NCBI GenBank assembly: GCA_964383905.1
Contig: CAYLJO010000171.1
Coordinates: 1-13,757 of the forward strand
Direction: 5' to 3'
Length of the DNA stretch: 13,757 bases
DNA from: CAYLJO01 sp964383905
GTDB lineage: Bacteria; Acidobacteriota; Blastocatellia; Pyrinomonadales; Pyrinomonadaceae
Part shown: one piece after another, positions 1-6,424 of the stretch
Layout of the letters: the number at the start of each line of letters is the position of its first letter
How positions within the stretch are numbered: the first letter of the stretch is position 1
Notes under the pieces: generated by a model
The model's input: only the letters and a program-made list of their open reading frames with translations
The model's database searches: none
Told to the model about the DNA's origin: nothing
Program-made: the position numbers and the translations under genes

Positions 1-28
1 TTAAGAAATCTTTGCGTTCCAAACTCCA

Positions 29-1024
29 ATGCACGAGAATAGATCTATGCGCACGGGAGAGGCACTGAACCAGTCTGTGGTCATCGTGCTGAATGCCGTC
101 ATTGTCGCGGTCACGGAAGAAGTGCCTCGTATCCTGACTGTCAGAGAAGCCAGCTCAAATACCGGTGGGCCACTTGACGCGCTCCCCTTCGGACCGCTCG
201 ATCCCGTTCTCGATAAAACCCTTGAGCGCGGTGTCCGGCGATGGGTCAGTGAGCAGGCCGGTCAGGACCTCGGTTATGTCGAGCAGCTTTATACCTTCGG
301 AGACCGCCACCGCGACCCGGGCGAGATCCGCGGAGGCCCCCGAGTGGTCGCCGTTGCCTATCTTGCGCTCGTCCGCGAAAGTCGCCCGTCCGGTATCCGC
401 GAGGCGCGCTGGCGAGACTGGTACAAATTTTTCCCCTGGGAGGACTGGCGCGCGGGCCGCCCCGCCATTATTGATGAAAGAATCGTCCCGGAGCTTGTCG
501 AATGGGCCAAATCCGCTTCATCTGCGGCGGCGCGGCGCGAGCGGCGCGAGCGGATTGATATTACCTTCGGCCTGGCCGATGTTCCGTGGGACGGCGAGCG
601 GGTGCTCGAGCGTTACGAGCTGCTCTATGAAGTAGGACTGGTCGATGAAGCACGCAGAGAAGGGCACGCACCCGAGAGCGCTAAGCCAGGCACCATCGGC
701 GAGCCGATGGCACTCGATCACCGCCGCATTCTGGCATCGGCGCTCTCGCGCCTGCGCGGCAAGCTCAAATACCGGCCGGTCGTCTTCGAACTGCTCCCCA
801 CGACCTTTACCCTCCTCCAACTCCAACGCGTCCTGGAAGCGCTCGCCGGAGTCCGCCTGCATAAATCGAATCTCCGCCGGCTGGTTGAGACCGGCGGGCT
901 GGTTGAGCGCACCGGCAAAGCGGTCGCTCAAACCGGAGGCCGCCCGGCCGAGCTCTTCCGTTTTCGCCGCGATGTGTGGCGCGAACGCCCCGCCCCCGGC
1001 GTCGGCCTTCCCGGCCTGCGCTAA
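29..1024 (+). CDS. nrtR: NrtR/NadQ-type Nudix-related transcriptional repressor of NAD biosynthesis
   Basis: A 331-residue protein with an N-terminal Nudix-fold domain (about residues 17-145) and a C-terminal winged helix (about 245-315). The segment LPFGPLD (52-58), the run YVEQLYTFGDRHRDP (83-97) and FFPWEDWRAGRPAI (134-147) are typical of the NAD regulators best known in Alphaproteobacteria (NadQ). The Nudix box is degenerate: around residues 71-79 it reads RWVSEQAGQ, so two of the catalytic Glu positions are Trp and Gln. It should therefore sense a ligand rather than hydrolyse one. The winged helix keeps YRPVVFELLP and the segment with KSNLRRLVETG. It lies 133 bp upstream of nadA in the same direction, and that spacer holds two matching palindromes, which fits repression of nadA. 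No good ribosome binding site precedes ATG 29 or ATG 47. A GTG at 77 follows GGGAGAGG (55-62) and is a possible shorter start. The family call is firm; the subgroup is inferred. Confidence 0.88.
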   Translation: MHENRSMRTGEALNQSVVIVLNAVIVAVTEEVPRILTVREASSNTGGPLDALPFGPLDPVLDKTLERGVRRWVSEQAGQDLGYVEQLYTFGDRHRDPGEIRGGPRVVAVAYLALVRESRPSGIREARWRDWYKFFPWEDWRAGRPAIIDERIVPELVEWAKSASSAAARRERRERIDITFGLADVPWDGERVLERYELLYEVGLVDEARREGHAPESAKPGTIGEPMALDHRRILASALSRLRGKLKYRPVVFELLPTTFTLLQLQRVLEALAGVRLHKSNLRRLVETGGLVERTGKAVAQTGGRPAELFRFRRDVWRERPAPGVGLPGLR

Positions 1025-1050
1025 TCAAATTGCGCCGCCCCCTCCGCAGG

Positions 1051-1082
1051 TTGACAATACTTATACTCACATTTAGTATAAT
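1051..1082 (+). promoter_or_regulatory. nadA: Candidate nadA promoter overlapping operator 1
   Basis: A perfect TTGACA (1051-1056) is followed by TAGTAT at a 17-bp spacing (1074-1079), or by a perfect TATAAT at a 20-bp spacing (1077-1082). Either -10 falls in or at the edge of the palindrome 1062-1080, so repressor bound there would block RNA polymerase. The exact -10 cannot be decided by eye. Confidence 0.6.
1062..1080. promoter_or_regulatory. Putative NrtR/NadQ operator 1 (imperfect 19-bp palindrome)
   Basis: TATACTCACATTTAGTATA. The two 9-bp arms match at 7 of 9 positions around a central base, and it is the same motif as operator 2. It lies between the repressor gene and nadA and overlaps the candidate -10 box. 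Assignment to the neighbouring repressor is inferred from position and symmetry. Confidence 0.65.
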
Positions 1083-1088
1083 AGTCGA

Positions 1089-1111
1089 GCCTCTTCATAG
1101 AGGCCCTTTTT
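1089..1111 (+). terminator. Terminator-like hairpin in the nadA leader (possible attenuator)
   Basis: GCCTCT (1089-1094) pairs perfectly with AGAGGC (1099-1104) across a TCAT loop. CC and five T (1107-1111) follow. It sits between the two operators, downstream of the promoter and upstream of the nadA start, so any transcript from that promoter would contain it. A second AGAGG (1112-1116) could compete for the same 5' arm. The stem is only 6 bp, so termination efficiency is uncertain. It could instead simply end the repressor transcript. Confidence 0.45.
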
Positions 1112-1121
1112 AGAGGACACA

Positions 1122-1140
1122 TATACTCAATTTGAGTATA
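1122..1140. promoter_or_regulatory. Putative NrtR/NadQ operator 2 (perfect 19-bp palindrome)
   Basis: TATACTCAATTTGAGTATA is perfectly symmetric about base 1131 (9-bp arms). Its centre is 60 bp from that of operator 1. It ends 17 bp before the nadA ATG, immediately before the G-rich ribosome binding region. Two copies of one motif beside a Nudix-related repressor gene are the expected layout for repression of nadA. Confidence 0.72.
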
Positions 1141-1157
1141 ACGGGGGGGGGACGCTC

Positions 1158-2213
1158 ATGACTATTCAAATCTCGTCACAAATCTCCGGTCTGCTGGAAG
1201 CCGCGCACCGGCAGGACTATACGCCAGAGGTCGCGCGCCTCACCGCGCCAATTTACGAGCGGGTGCGGGGTGTGATCCCGGCCATCGAATGGCCCGTCCA
1301 TGCCCCGTATATTGCGGCCATCAACGCCCTCAAGCGGGAGCGCCACGCGATTATCCTGGCGCACAACTATCAAACGCCGGAGATCTTCCACGGGGTCGCC
1401 GACCTGGTGGGCGACTCGCTGGCCCTGGCGCGGATGGGTGCCGAGACGGACGCCGAGGTGATCGTCCTCTGCGGCGTCCATTTCATGGCCGAGACGGCCA
1501 AAGTCCTCAACCCCGAAAAGACTGTGCTCATCCCTGATCCTCTGGCCGGCTGCTCGCTCGCCTCCTCCATTACCGCGGATGATGTCCGGCTGCTGCGCCA
1601 GCGCTACCCCGGCGTCCCGGTCGTCACCTACGTCAACACCTCCGCCGCCGTCAAAGCCGAGTCCGACATCTGCTGCACGTCGGCTAACGCCGTCGAGGTC
1701 GTGGAGTCGCTCGGGGTGGACCGCGTGATCTTCCTGCCCGATGAATTTTTAGGCAAGTACGTGGCCACCCAGACTAGGGTCGGGGTCATCCTCTGGAAGG
1801 GCCACTGCGAGGTCCACGAGCGTTTTACGGGTGCCGAGCTGAGGCGTTATCGCGAGCAGTATGATGGCATAGAGATCATCGCGCACCCGGAATGTCCGCC
1901 CGATGTGCTGGCCGAGGCCGATTTCGTCGGCTCGACTTCCGGCATGATCCGGCACCTGGGTGAAAGGCGGCCTCGTCGGGTCGTGATGGTCACCGAGTGT
2001 TCGATGTCGGATAACGTGGCGGTCGAGTTTCCCCAGCTGGAATTCGTTCGTCCCTGCAACCTCTGCCCTCATATGAAGCGCATCACGCTGCCCAAAGTTC
2101 TTCGCTCCCTGGAGACCATGGAACACCGGGTCGAGGTCGACCGCAGCGTCGCAGACCGCGCCCGGCGCGCCGTCGAGAGAATGCTCGAGGTCGGGCGCCG
2201 CTCACGAAATTAG
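1158..2213 (+). CDS. nadA: Quinolinate synthase NadA
   Basis: A 351-residue cytoplasmic 4Fe-4S enzyme that condenses iminoaspartate with dihydroxyacetone phosphate to quinolinate, the first pyridine-ring compound in de novo NAD synthesis. Family motifs are intact: ILAHNYQTPEI (66-76), GDSLALA (85-91), CGVHFMAETAKVLNP (105-119), VTYVNTSAAVKAESD (156-170) and GSTSGM (258-263). The three cluster cysteines are best placed at C132 (GCSLAS), C217 (GHCEVHERF) and C303 (NLCPHMK), by comparison with C113/C200/C297 of the E. coli enzyme. Length matches the long form of the family (about 350). ATG 1158 follows a run of nine G (1143-1151) that can act as the ribosome binding site. nadB and nadC are not in the window. 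Control is probably by the upstream Nudix-related repressor through the two palindromes. Confidence 0.97.
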   Translation: MTIQISSQISGLLEAAHRQDYTPEVARLTAPIYERVRGVIPAIEWPVHAPYIAAINALKRERHAIILAHNYQTPEIFHGVADLVGDSLALARMGAETDAEVIVLCGVHFMAETAKVLNPEKTVLIPDPLAGCSLASSITADDVRLLRQRYPGVPVVTYVNTSAAVKAESDICCTSANAVEVVESLGVDRVIFLPDEFLGKYVATQTRVGVILWKGHCEVHERFTGAELRRYREQYDGIEIIAHPECPPDVLAEADFVGSTSGMIRHLGERRPRRVVMVTECSMSDNVAVEFPQLEFVRPCNLCPHMKRITLPKVLRSLETMEHRVEVDRSVADRARRAVERMLEVGRRSRN

Positions 2214-2220
2214 AGCAGTT

Positions 2221-2332
2221 GGCAATAGCAGGTATCATTAAATCGGGGGAGCTACGACCATCTATTCTGAATTTATTTTCGCTTTTCCTCTGTGCTCCTC
2301 TGTGCCCCTGTGGTTCAAATCGCCTTCCTCCA
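2221..2332 (+). repeat. Dispersed intergenic repeat, copy A
   Basis: The 21-bp core at 2257-2277 (ACCATCTATTCTG followed by AATTTATT) matches 9301-9321 at 20 of 21 positions. Weaker similarity extends upstream (GGCA...AATC...) and downstream into a tract of CTCTGTGCTCCTCTGTG character ending in a CGCC-TTCC-like stretch. Both copies have the same orientation and lie between genes. Outer boundaries are approximate. Inferred to be a dispersed non-coding repeat rather than conserved leader sequence, because the neighbouring genes are unrelated. Confidence 0.6.
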
Positions 2333-2347
2333 TTCACTCAAGTGAAT
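2332..2347. promoter_or_regulatory. 16-bp palindrome, possible operator
   Basis: ATTCACTCAAGTGAAT: two perfect 7-bp arms around CA, at the end of repeat copy A and 170 bp upstream of the permease start. It could be a regulator site or part of the repeat. Copy B does not have it at the equivalent place. Confidence 0.3.
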
Positions 2348-2516
2348 CATGATCACGCGATTCTGCGGATTTCATACGGGCGGCCTTTCCGCAACAGATG
2401 TGCCTCGAAATTCTTGCCACAAAATCTCCTTCCGCGGTGTTCACATAGCGAGCCCTTGTAACCGCTGACCGCTACTAGGCGGATCGTGCGCAAATATATC
2501 CCCTCTGGGGGGTGGT

Positions 2517-4943
2517 ATGCTGGAAGACCTCTGGCAGGATGTCCAATATGGCGCTCGTGTATTGATTAAACACCCGGGTTTCACCGTCGTAGCGGTGCTT
2601 ACTCTCGCCCTCGGGATCGGCGCCAATACAGCCATTTTCAGCTTCGTCAATACGGTATTGCTGCGCCCGCTGCCCTTTAAGGACCCGGACCGGCTGGTCT
2701 ATGTCTTTCGCACTCAGCCGCCGATTATGGCCGGCCCGATTTCCCGCCCCGACTACTTCGAATGGGAGGCACAGAACGGGGTCTTCCAGGGGGTGGCCTC
2801 TTTCCAGCGCACGACCTTTAACGTCACCGGTGGCGAAGAGGCCGAGCGTGTGAGCGGCGCGCGGGTGACACAAGGTTTCTTCCCCCTCTTTGGAGTTGCC
2901 CCGCGGCGGGGACGCTTTCTTGAATCATCAGGCGACTGGGCAGGCGGCGGCCGGGTCGCCGTCATTAGTGAGGGCCTGTGGCAGCGGCGGTTTGGCGGCG
3001 ATCCGGGGGTGACCGAAAGGATCGTCACGCTCGACGGCGACACCTACTCAATCGTCGGCGTCGCGCCATCAACGTTTCAATTCCCGGCCCGCGTTGAAGT
3101 TTGGACGCCGGCGCTTCTCGCGGAAGCCAAAACTAATCGCGGGTCGAATTACCTGAATGTCATTGCCCGGCTCCGGGACGGCGTCAACCTAGCCCAGGCC
3201 CAGGCGCAGATGAATCAAATAGCCTCTGCCGAGGCGGCGCAGTACCCGGATCATGATATGAATCTGACCGTCACGATCATGCCGATCCTTGAAGCGCAAG
3301 TTCGGAACATCCGGTCTGTGCTGCTGATACTGCTGGGGGCCGTCGCGGTAGTCCTCCTGATCGCGTGTGCCAACGTCGCCAACCTGTTGCTGGCACGCGC
3401 GACCGCGAGGCAAAGGGAGATCGCTATTCGTGCGGCGCTGGGAGCAGGTCGAATGCGCATCGTTCGCCAGCTACTGGCGGAAAGCGTGCTTCTCTCGCTG
3501 CTCGGGGGCGCGTTCGGCGCCCTACTGGCAGTCTGGTCAGTTCACCTGCTGGCTGCGCTCGCGCCCGCCACCCTCCCGCGCGTCACAGAGATCGGCCTGG
3601 ACAGGTGGGTGCTCGGCTTTACGCTACTCCTCTCGGTGCTCACGGGGCTGCTCTTCGGTCTGGCCCCGGCCCTGCAGGTCTCCAGGCCGGATCTAAATGA
3701 ATCGCTCAAGGAAGGGGCGCGTGGGTCGGCTTCCGGTGGCCCGCAACGGGCCGCGGTTCGTCGGGTATTAGTGATCACAGAGATCGCCTTATCCTTCGTG
3801 CTTCTTGTCAGCGCCGCGCTGCTGATCAAGAGCATCAGCCGTTTGACCGACGTCAACCCGGGATTCGATCCGCGCCCCTTGCTCACGGCCAACGTTTCGC
3901 TCCCCCGCACGCCAGGGGCCAACGAAGGGTCTGCCGAGGATGTGCGAAAGGCTAACTATTTCCTGACGGCGGTCCAACAGCGGATCGGCTCACTGCCGGG
4001 TGTCGGAGCCGTTGGCGTTATCAATGACCTGCCCGTCTCGGGGAGCGGCAGCGTCAACGGGGATTTCAATATTGAGGGGCGGCCCAAATTCAAATCAGGA
4101 GAGGCGCCTGTCGCGGAGTTTCGGTGGATAACTCCCGACTATTTCCGCGCGATCGGCATCCCTCTGCTGCGTGGGCGTGTATTCAACGATCAGGACGGCC
4201 CCATTAGCCCCGTGAATATTCTGGTTAACGAGGCTCTGGCGCGACAATTCTTTCCGGACCAGGATTGCATCGGGCAGCGACTGGAGGTTCTCGATGACAG
4301 ACCTCACGAGATCATCGGCGTAGTGGGAAATGCCAGGCAATGGGGTCTGGACCGCCCACCCGATCCCGAAATCTATTTCTCGTACTCTCAGATGGTTGAC
4401 GGCGGGGAGACGACGCTGGTTGTCCGCACAACCGGCGACCCCGCCGCCCTGGCCGAAGCAGTCCGGCGCGCGGCGCGGGAGGTCAATCGCGACGCGCCGG
4501 TCTACAAGATCACCCCGATGACGCAAGTGATGGCTGATTCAACGGCACAGCGACGTTTTAACACCATCCTGATGACAGCCTTCGCCGGAGTTGCCTTAGT
4601 CCTGGCTTCGGTCGGTCTCTACGGCGTAATCTCCTATTCGGTCGCGCAACGCTCTCACGAGATCGGCATCCGCATGGCTTTGGGCGCGCAAACCGGTGAC
4701 GTGCTGCGAATGATGTTATGGCAGGGCGCCAGGCTGGCGCTCGCGGGCGTCATGGTTGGATTGGCTGCCTCGCTCCTATTCACCCGACTTCTCTCTGGCC
4801 TACTCTACGGAGTCAGCGCCACCGATGCCGTAACCTTCACCGGCACTGCCGTCGCGTTAACCGGCGTGGCGCTGCTTGCCTGCTACATTCCCGCCAGGCG
4901 CGCAACCAAGGTCGAGCCCGTTGTCGCGCTTCGAAGCGAGTAG
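2517..4943 (+). CDS. ADOP-type ABC transporter permease (MacB/FtsX family)
   Basis: An 808-residue inner-membrane protein with two tandem MacB-like halves. The N-terminus (LWQDVQYGARVLIKHPGFTV, then LTLALGIGANTAIFS) and the C-terminus (YIPARRATKVEPVVALRSE) are signatures of the acidobacterial duplicated orphan permease family. Order: TM1 (about 21-43), extracytoplasmic MacB_PCD domain (45-255), FtsX domain with three TMs (about 268-388), a fifth TM (415-438), second periplasmic domain (440-675), and a final FtsX domain with three TMs (about 681-790). In this family the matching ATPase is often not encoded alongside, and none is present here. Members are assumed to be MacB-like mechanotransducing permeases; the substrate is unknown. 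ATG 2517 is preceded almost directly by GGGGGGTGG (2507-2515), unusually close for a ribosome binding site. The gene appears intact and stands alone. Confidence 0.93.
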   Translation: MLEDLWQDVQYGARVLIKHPGFTVVAVLTLALGIGANTAIFSFVNTVLLRPLPFKDPDRLVYVFRTQPPIMAGPISRPDYFEWEAQNGVFQGVASFQRTTFNVTGGEEAERVSGARVTQGFFPLFGVAPRRGRFLESSGDWAGGGRVAVISEGLWQRRFGGDPGVTERIVTLDGDTYSIVGVAPSTFQFPARVEVWTPALLAEAKTNRGSNYLNVIARLRDGVNLAQAQAQMNQIASAEAAQYPDHDMNLTVTIMPILEAQVRNIRSVLLILLGAVAVVLLIACANVANLLLARATARQREIAIRAALGAGRMRIVRQLLAESVLLSLLGGAFGALLAVWSVHLLAALAPATLPRVTEIGLDRWVLGFTLLLSVLTGLLFGLAPALQVSRPDLNESLKEGARGSASGGPQRAAVRRVLVITEIALSFVLLVSAALLIKSISRLTDVNPGFDPRPLLTANVSLPRTPGANEGSAEDVRKANYFLTAVQQRIGSLPGVGAVGVINDLPVSGSGSVNGDFNIEGRPKFKSGEAPVAEFRWITPDYFRAIGIPLLRGRVFNDQDGPISPVNILVNEALARQFFPDQDCIGQRLEVLDDRPHEIIGVVGNARQWGLDRPPDPEIYFSYSQMVDGGETTLVVRTTGDPAALAEAVRRAAREVNRDAPVYKITPMTQVMADSTAQRRFNTILMTAFAGVALVLASVGLYGVISYSVAQRSHEIGIRMALGAQTGDVLRMMLWQGARLALAGVMVGLAASLLFTRLLSGLLYGVSATDAVTFTGTAVALTGVALLACYIPARRATKVEPVVALRSE

Positions 4944-5349
4944 ATTCGCACCCCGAAACTAATCGGTTGGCAGTAGGTCGGGACGTGAGGGCGGTCACCT
5001 CTTGTGGGCACGCGCTCCTGCGTTGAGAATGAATAGACCCGTTGAGGTCGCTATTGATATCCGGCTAAAGTTTGAAGAGTATGAAAAGGTCAGGGGGTAT
5101 TCTTTGGCTCGCGGCGGCCCGCGCCCCGGAACCATTCACCCGTCATGAGATTTGAGCCTGAAAAGGGGAGTGTTTCTGTTTACGAAGTAAGAGGCAGGCG
5201 TGCTCAGTGGCCGCCTGCCTCTCATCACTCTTACCCCCTCTCATCGCTGAGGAAGGCCACACGAGACTATCGGTGGAACCCGGGCGTTTCCGGGATCTCT
5301 CTTTAACCTGCCCGCCCGAGCCCGCTCAGCGTAGTCACATCTGTTAATA
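4944..5349. other. Intergenic region between convergent genes
   Basis: A 406-bp stretch between the permease stop and the PEP-CTERM stop. Its one clear structure is the 11-bp hairpin at 5190-5222. A 39-codon frame at 5029-5148 (+) starts with ATG but has no proper ribosome binding site or recognisable motif, and I do not call it a gene. Confidence 0.6.
5190..5222. terminator. Strong hairpin between convergent genes, candidate bidirectional terminator
   Basis: AGAGGCAGGCG (5190-5200) is perfectly complementary to CGCCTGCCTCT (5212-5222) with an 11-nt loop. A second, outer pair, GTAAGAG (5187-5193) and CTCTTAC (5228-5234), offers an alternative fold. No clear T run follows on either strand, so Rho-independent termination is only suggested by position between two gene ends. 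Confidence 0.45.
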
Positions 5350-5723
5350 CTATGCCTTCGATGCTTTACGTTGCTTCCGGATCTTTGCTCCCATCCCCAC
5401 CAGGCCCGTGCCGAGCAGGATCATCGTGGCCGGTTCGGGTACGGCCGGGCCCTTAGGACATTTATGATCATCCTCATGGTCACAGTCATGATCACCTTCA
5501 TGGTCGCCTTCATCACCACCCTGCTGACCGCAGTTTCCACCTTCATGATCGTCATCCGAGTTATCTTTCCAATTGAACACGTGATCGTTACCGCACCGGT
5601 TGTCATCCTTCTGATGGTTCTCAAAATTGCAGATAGATTTGAGCCCATCGTGATCCGACAGCAAGTTGTTTTGCTCCGTCTTGGTCGTCGAATTGCTCGT
5701 GCTCAGGATGGTGTTTCCGGAGC
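5350..5723 (-). CDS. PEP-CTERM protein, His/Asp/Cys-rich, 5' part lost in assembly gap
   Basis: The frame is open from the gap edge (5723) to TAG at 5350. The C-terminus has a PEP-CTERM sorting signal: VPEPATM, a hydrophobic helix (ILLGTGLVGMGA), then the basic tail KIRKQRKASKA. Such proteins are exported, processed by an exosortase and held at the cell surface or released. Before the signal lies a very acidic, His-rich stretch with repeated DHE/DHD units (such as GDHEGDHDCDHEDDHKC) and several Cys, suggestive of metal binding but not proof. A TTG at 5664 could begin a shorter reading, but the frame continues into the gap without a stop, so the true start and signal peptide are probably in the missing sequence. 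No exosortase gene is in the window. The function of the mature part is unknown. Confidence 0.78.
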
Positions 5724-5823
5724 NNNNNNNNNNNNNNNNNNNNNNNNNNNNNNNNNNNNNNNNNNNNNNNNNNNNNNNNNNNNNNNNNNNNNNNNNNNNN
5801 NNNNNNNNNNNNNNNNNNNNNNN
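5724..5823. other. Assembly gap (100 N)
   Basis: Exactly 100 N, the usual placeholder for a scaffold join of unknown size. It cuts the PEP-CTERM gene, and the order and spacing across it rest only on scaffolding. Confidence 0.98.
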
Positions 5824-5925
5824 TCAGCCTTCAAAGCTCTTGCCAAGCAGCTTATGGTTCTGCGGTGGGGGACCACCTTTTTTCGGCGTTATTGAGCTAC
5901 TGAAGCCAGACCCGGTATTACTCAT
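5824..5925 (-). CDS. Possible 33-residue small ORF overlapping the end of the release-factor-like gene
   Basis: The ATG (5925-5923) lies inside ATGAGTAA, so it overlaps the TAA of the upstream gene in another frame. GAGG stands five bases before it. The predicted peptide starts MSNTGSGFSSSITPKKGG and ends at TGA directly beside the assembly gap. No domain or transmembrane segment is seen. The stop-start overlap suggests translational coupling, but at 33 codons and next to a gap it may be chance. Confidence 0.3.
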   Translation of the reverse strand: MSNTGSGFSSSITPKKGGPPPQNHKLLGKSFEG

Positions 5926-6265
5926 CAATCCTCGGCTTGGAGCGTAATCGCTTCTTGAGCGAATTTCGCGCCTTGGATTCGAGAGTCCGGTTCTTCGCAC
6001 TCTGCGGGACCCGCGTCCGGATACGTTCGGCGGGCCGGTGATTCAACTTCGCAACTTTCCGGCGAAGCTTCCACAGACAGATGGCTTTGTTGCGGTGCTG
6101 GCTGCGCTCCTGCTGAGAAGTGACCACAATCCCCGAGGGGCGGTGCCGGAGCCTGACGGCGCTCTCCGTTTTGTTAACGTGCTGGCCCCCCTTTCCGCTC
6201 GAACGGAAAGTATCGACGTCACATTCATTCAACAGCTCTTCATCCGATTCGGGCAATTGGATCAT
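5918..6265 (-). CDS. Release-factor-like GGQ protein (ArfB-like peptidyl-tRNA hydrolase)
   Basis: A 115-residue protein with only the catalytic domain of class I release factors. SSGKGGQHVNKTESAVRLRH (22-41) holds the GGQ (26-28) that enters the peptidyl-transferase centre and triggers hydrolysis of peptidyl-tRNA. QQERSQHRNKA (51-61) is also typical. There is no codon-recognition domain. The C-terminal third is strongly basic, like the tail with which ArfB (YaeJ) senses the empty mRNA channel of stalled ribosomes. Ribosome rescue is therefore the likely role; a termination-factor paralogue of unknown specificity is the alternative. ATG 6265 is preceded by a TATAAT (6279-6274), so the leader would be only a few bases or absent. 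An overlapping 33-codon ORF follows. Confidence 0.85.
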   Translation of the reverse strand: MIQLPESDEELLNECDVDTFRSSGKGGQHVNKTESAVRLRHRPSGIVVTSQQERSQHRNKAICLWKLRRKVAKLNHRPAERIRTRVPQSAKNRTLESKARNSLKKRLRSKPRIDE

Positions 6266-6273
6266 ACCTAATC

Positions 6274-6279
6274 ATTATA
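6274..6279 (-). promoter_or_regulatory. Perfect -10 box for the release-factor-like gene
   Basis: Read on the minus strand it is TATAAT, ending eight bases before the ATG at 6265. No good -35 is seen 16-18 bp further upstream. A start of transcription about seven bases downstream would give a leaderless or nearly leaderless mRNA; an AGG just before the ATG is the only ribosome binding candidate. Confidence 0.5.
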
Positions 6280-6333
6280 GCGCGTTCCATTCGTGTGCGA
6301 GCCTCTAAACAAACCGTGATCAGCATAAACGTC

Positions 6334-6362
6334 GGGGGCGGGGCTCATCGAGTCCCGCCCCC
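6334..6362 (-). terminator. GC-rich terminator-like hairpin downstream of the GGDEF-EAL gene
   Basis: GGGGGCGGGGCTC (6334-6346) pairs with GAGTCCCGCCCCC (6350-6362) through 13 pairs, one of them G-U, with a 3-nt loop. It starts 62 bp past the stop of the minus-strand GGDEF-EAL gene and upstream of the next minus-strand gene, where a terminator is expected. On the minus strand only GTTTAT-like sequence follows rather than a clean T run. AAAATTTT flanks the other side (6363-6370). Confidence 0.6.
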
Positions 6363-6424
6363 AAAATTTTCTGCCCGATCTCTGTTTTGAAGCTGCTCCG
6401 AAAGCGTTATCAGAACAAAAAATC

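Larger units (their letters stand above)
2214..2516. other. Intergenic region between nadA and the ADOP permease
   Basis: This 303-bp stretch has no convincing gene. It contains dispersed repeat copy A (about 2221-2332) followed directly by a 16-bp palindrome (2332-2347). An 80-codon frame at 2219-2461 runs through the repeat and has no recognisable protein character. No good -35/-10 pair for the permease was found. Confidence 0.6.

Noticed and set aside
165..1076. Several long alternative frames overlapping the Nudix-related regulator
   Set aside because: High GC gives long shadow frames on both strands; only the 29-1024 frame has family motifs.
2219..2461. 80-codon plus-strand frame between nadA and the permease
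   Set aside because: It reads through the dispersed repeat and shows no protein-like composition or start signals.
5029..5148. 39-codon plus-strand ORF in the spacer after the permease
   Set aside because: No proper ribosome binding site, motif or context; length is within chance expectation.
5371..5947. Plus-strand frames reading across the run of N
   Set aside because: They exist only because N is not a stop; they are antisense to the PEP-CTERM and release-factor-like genes.
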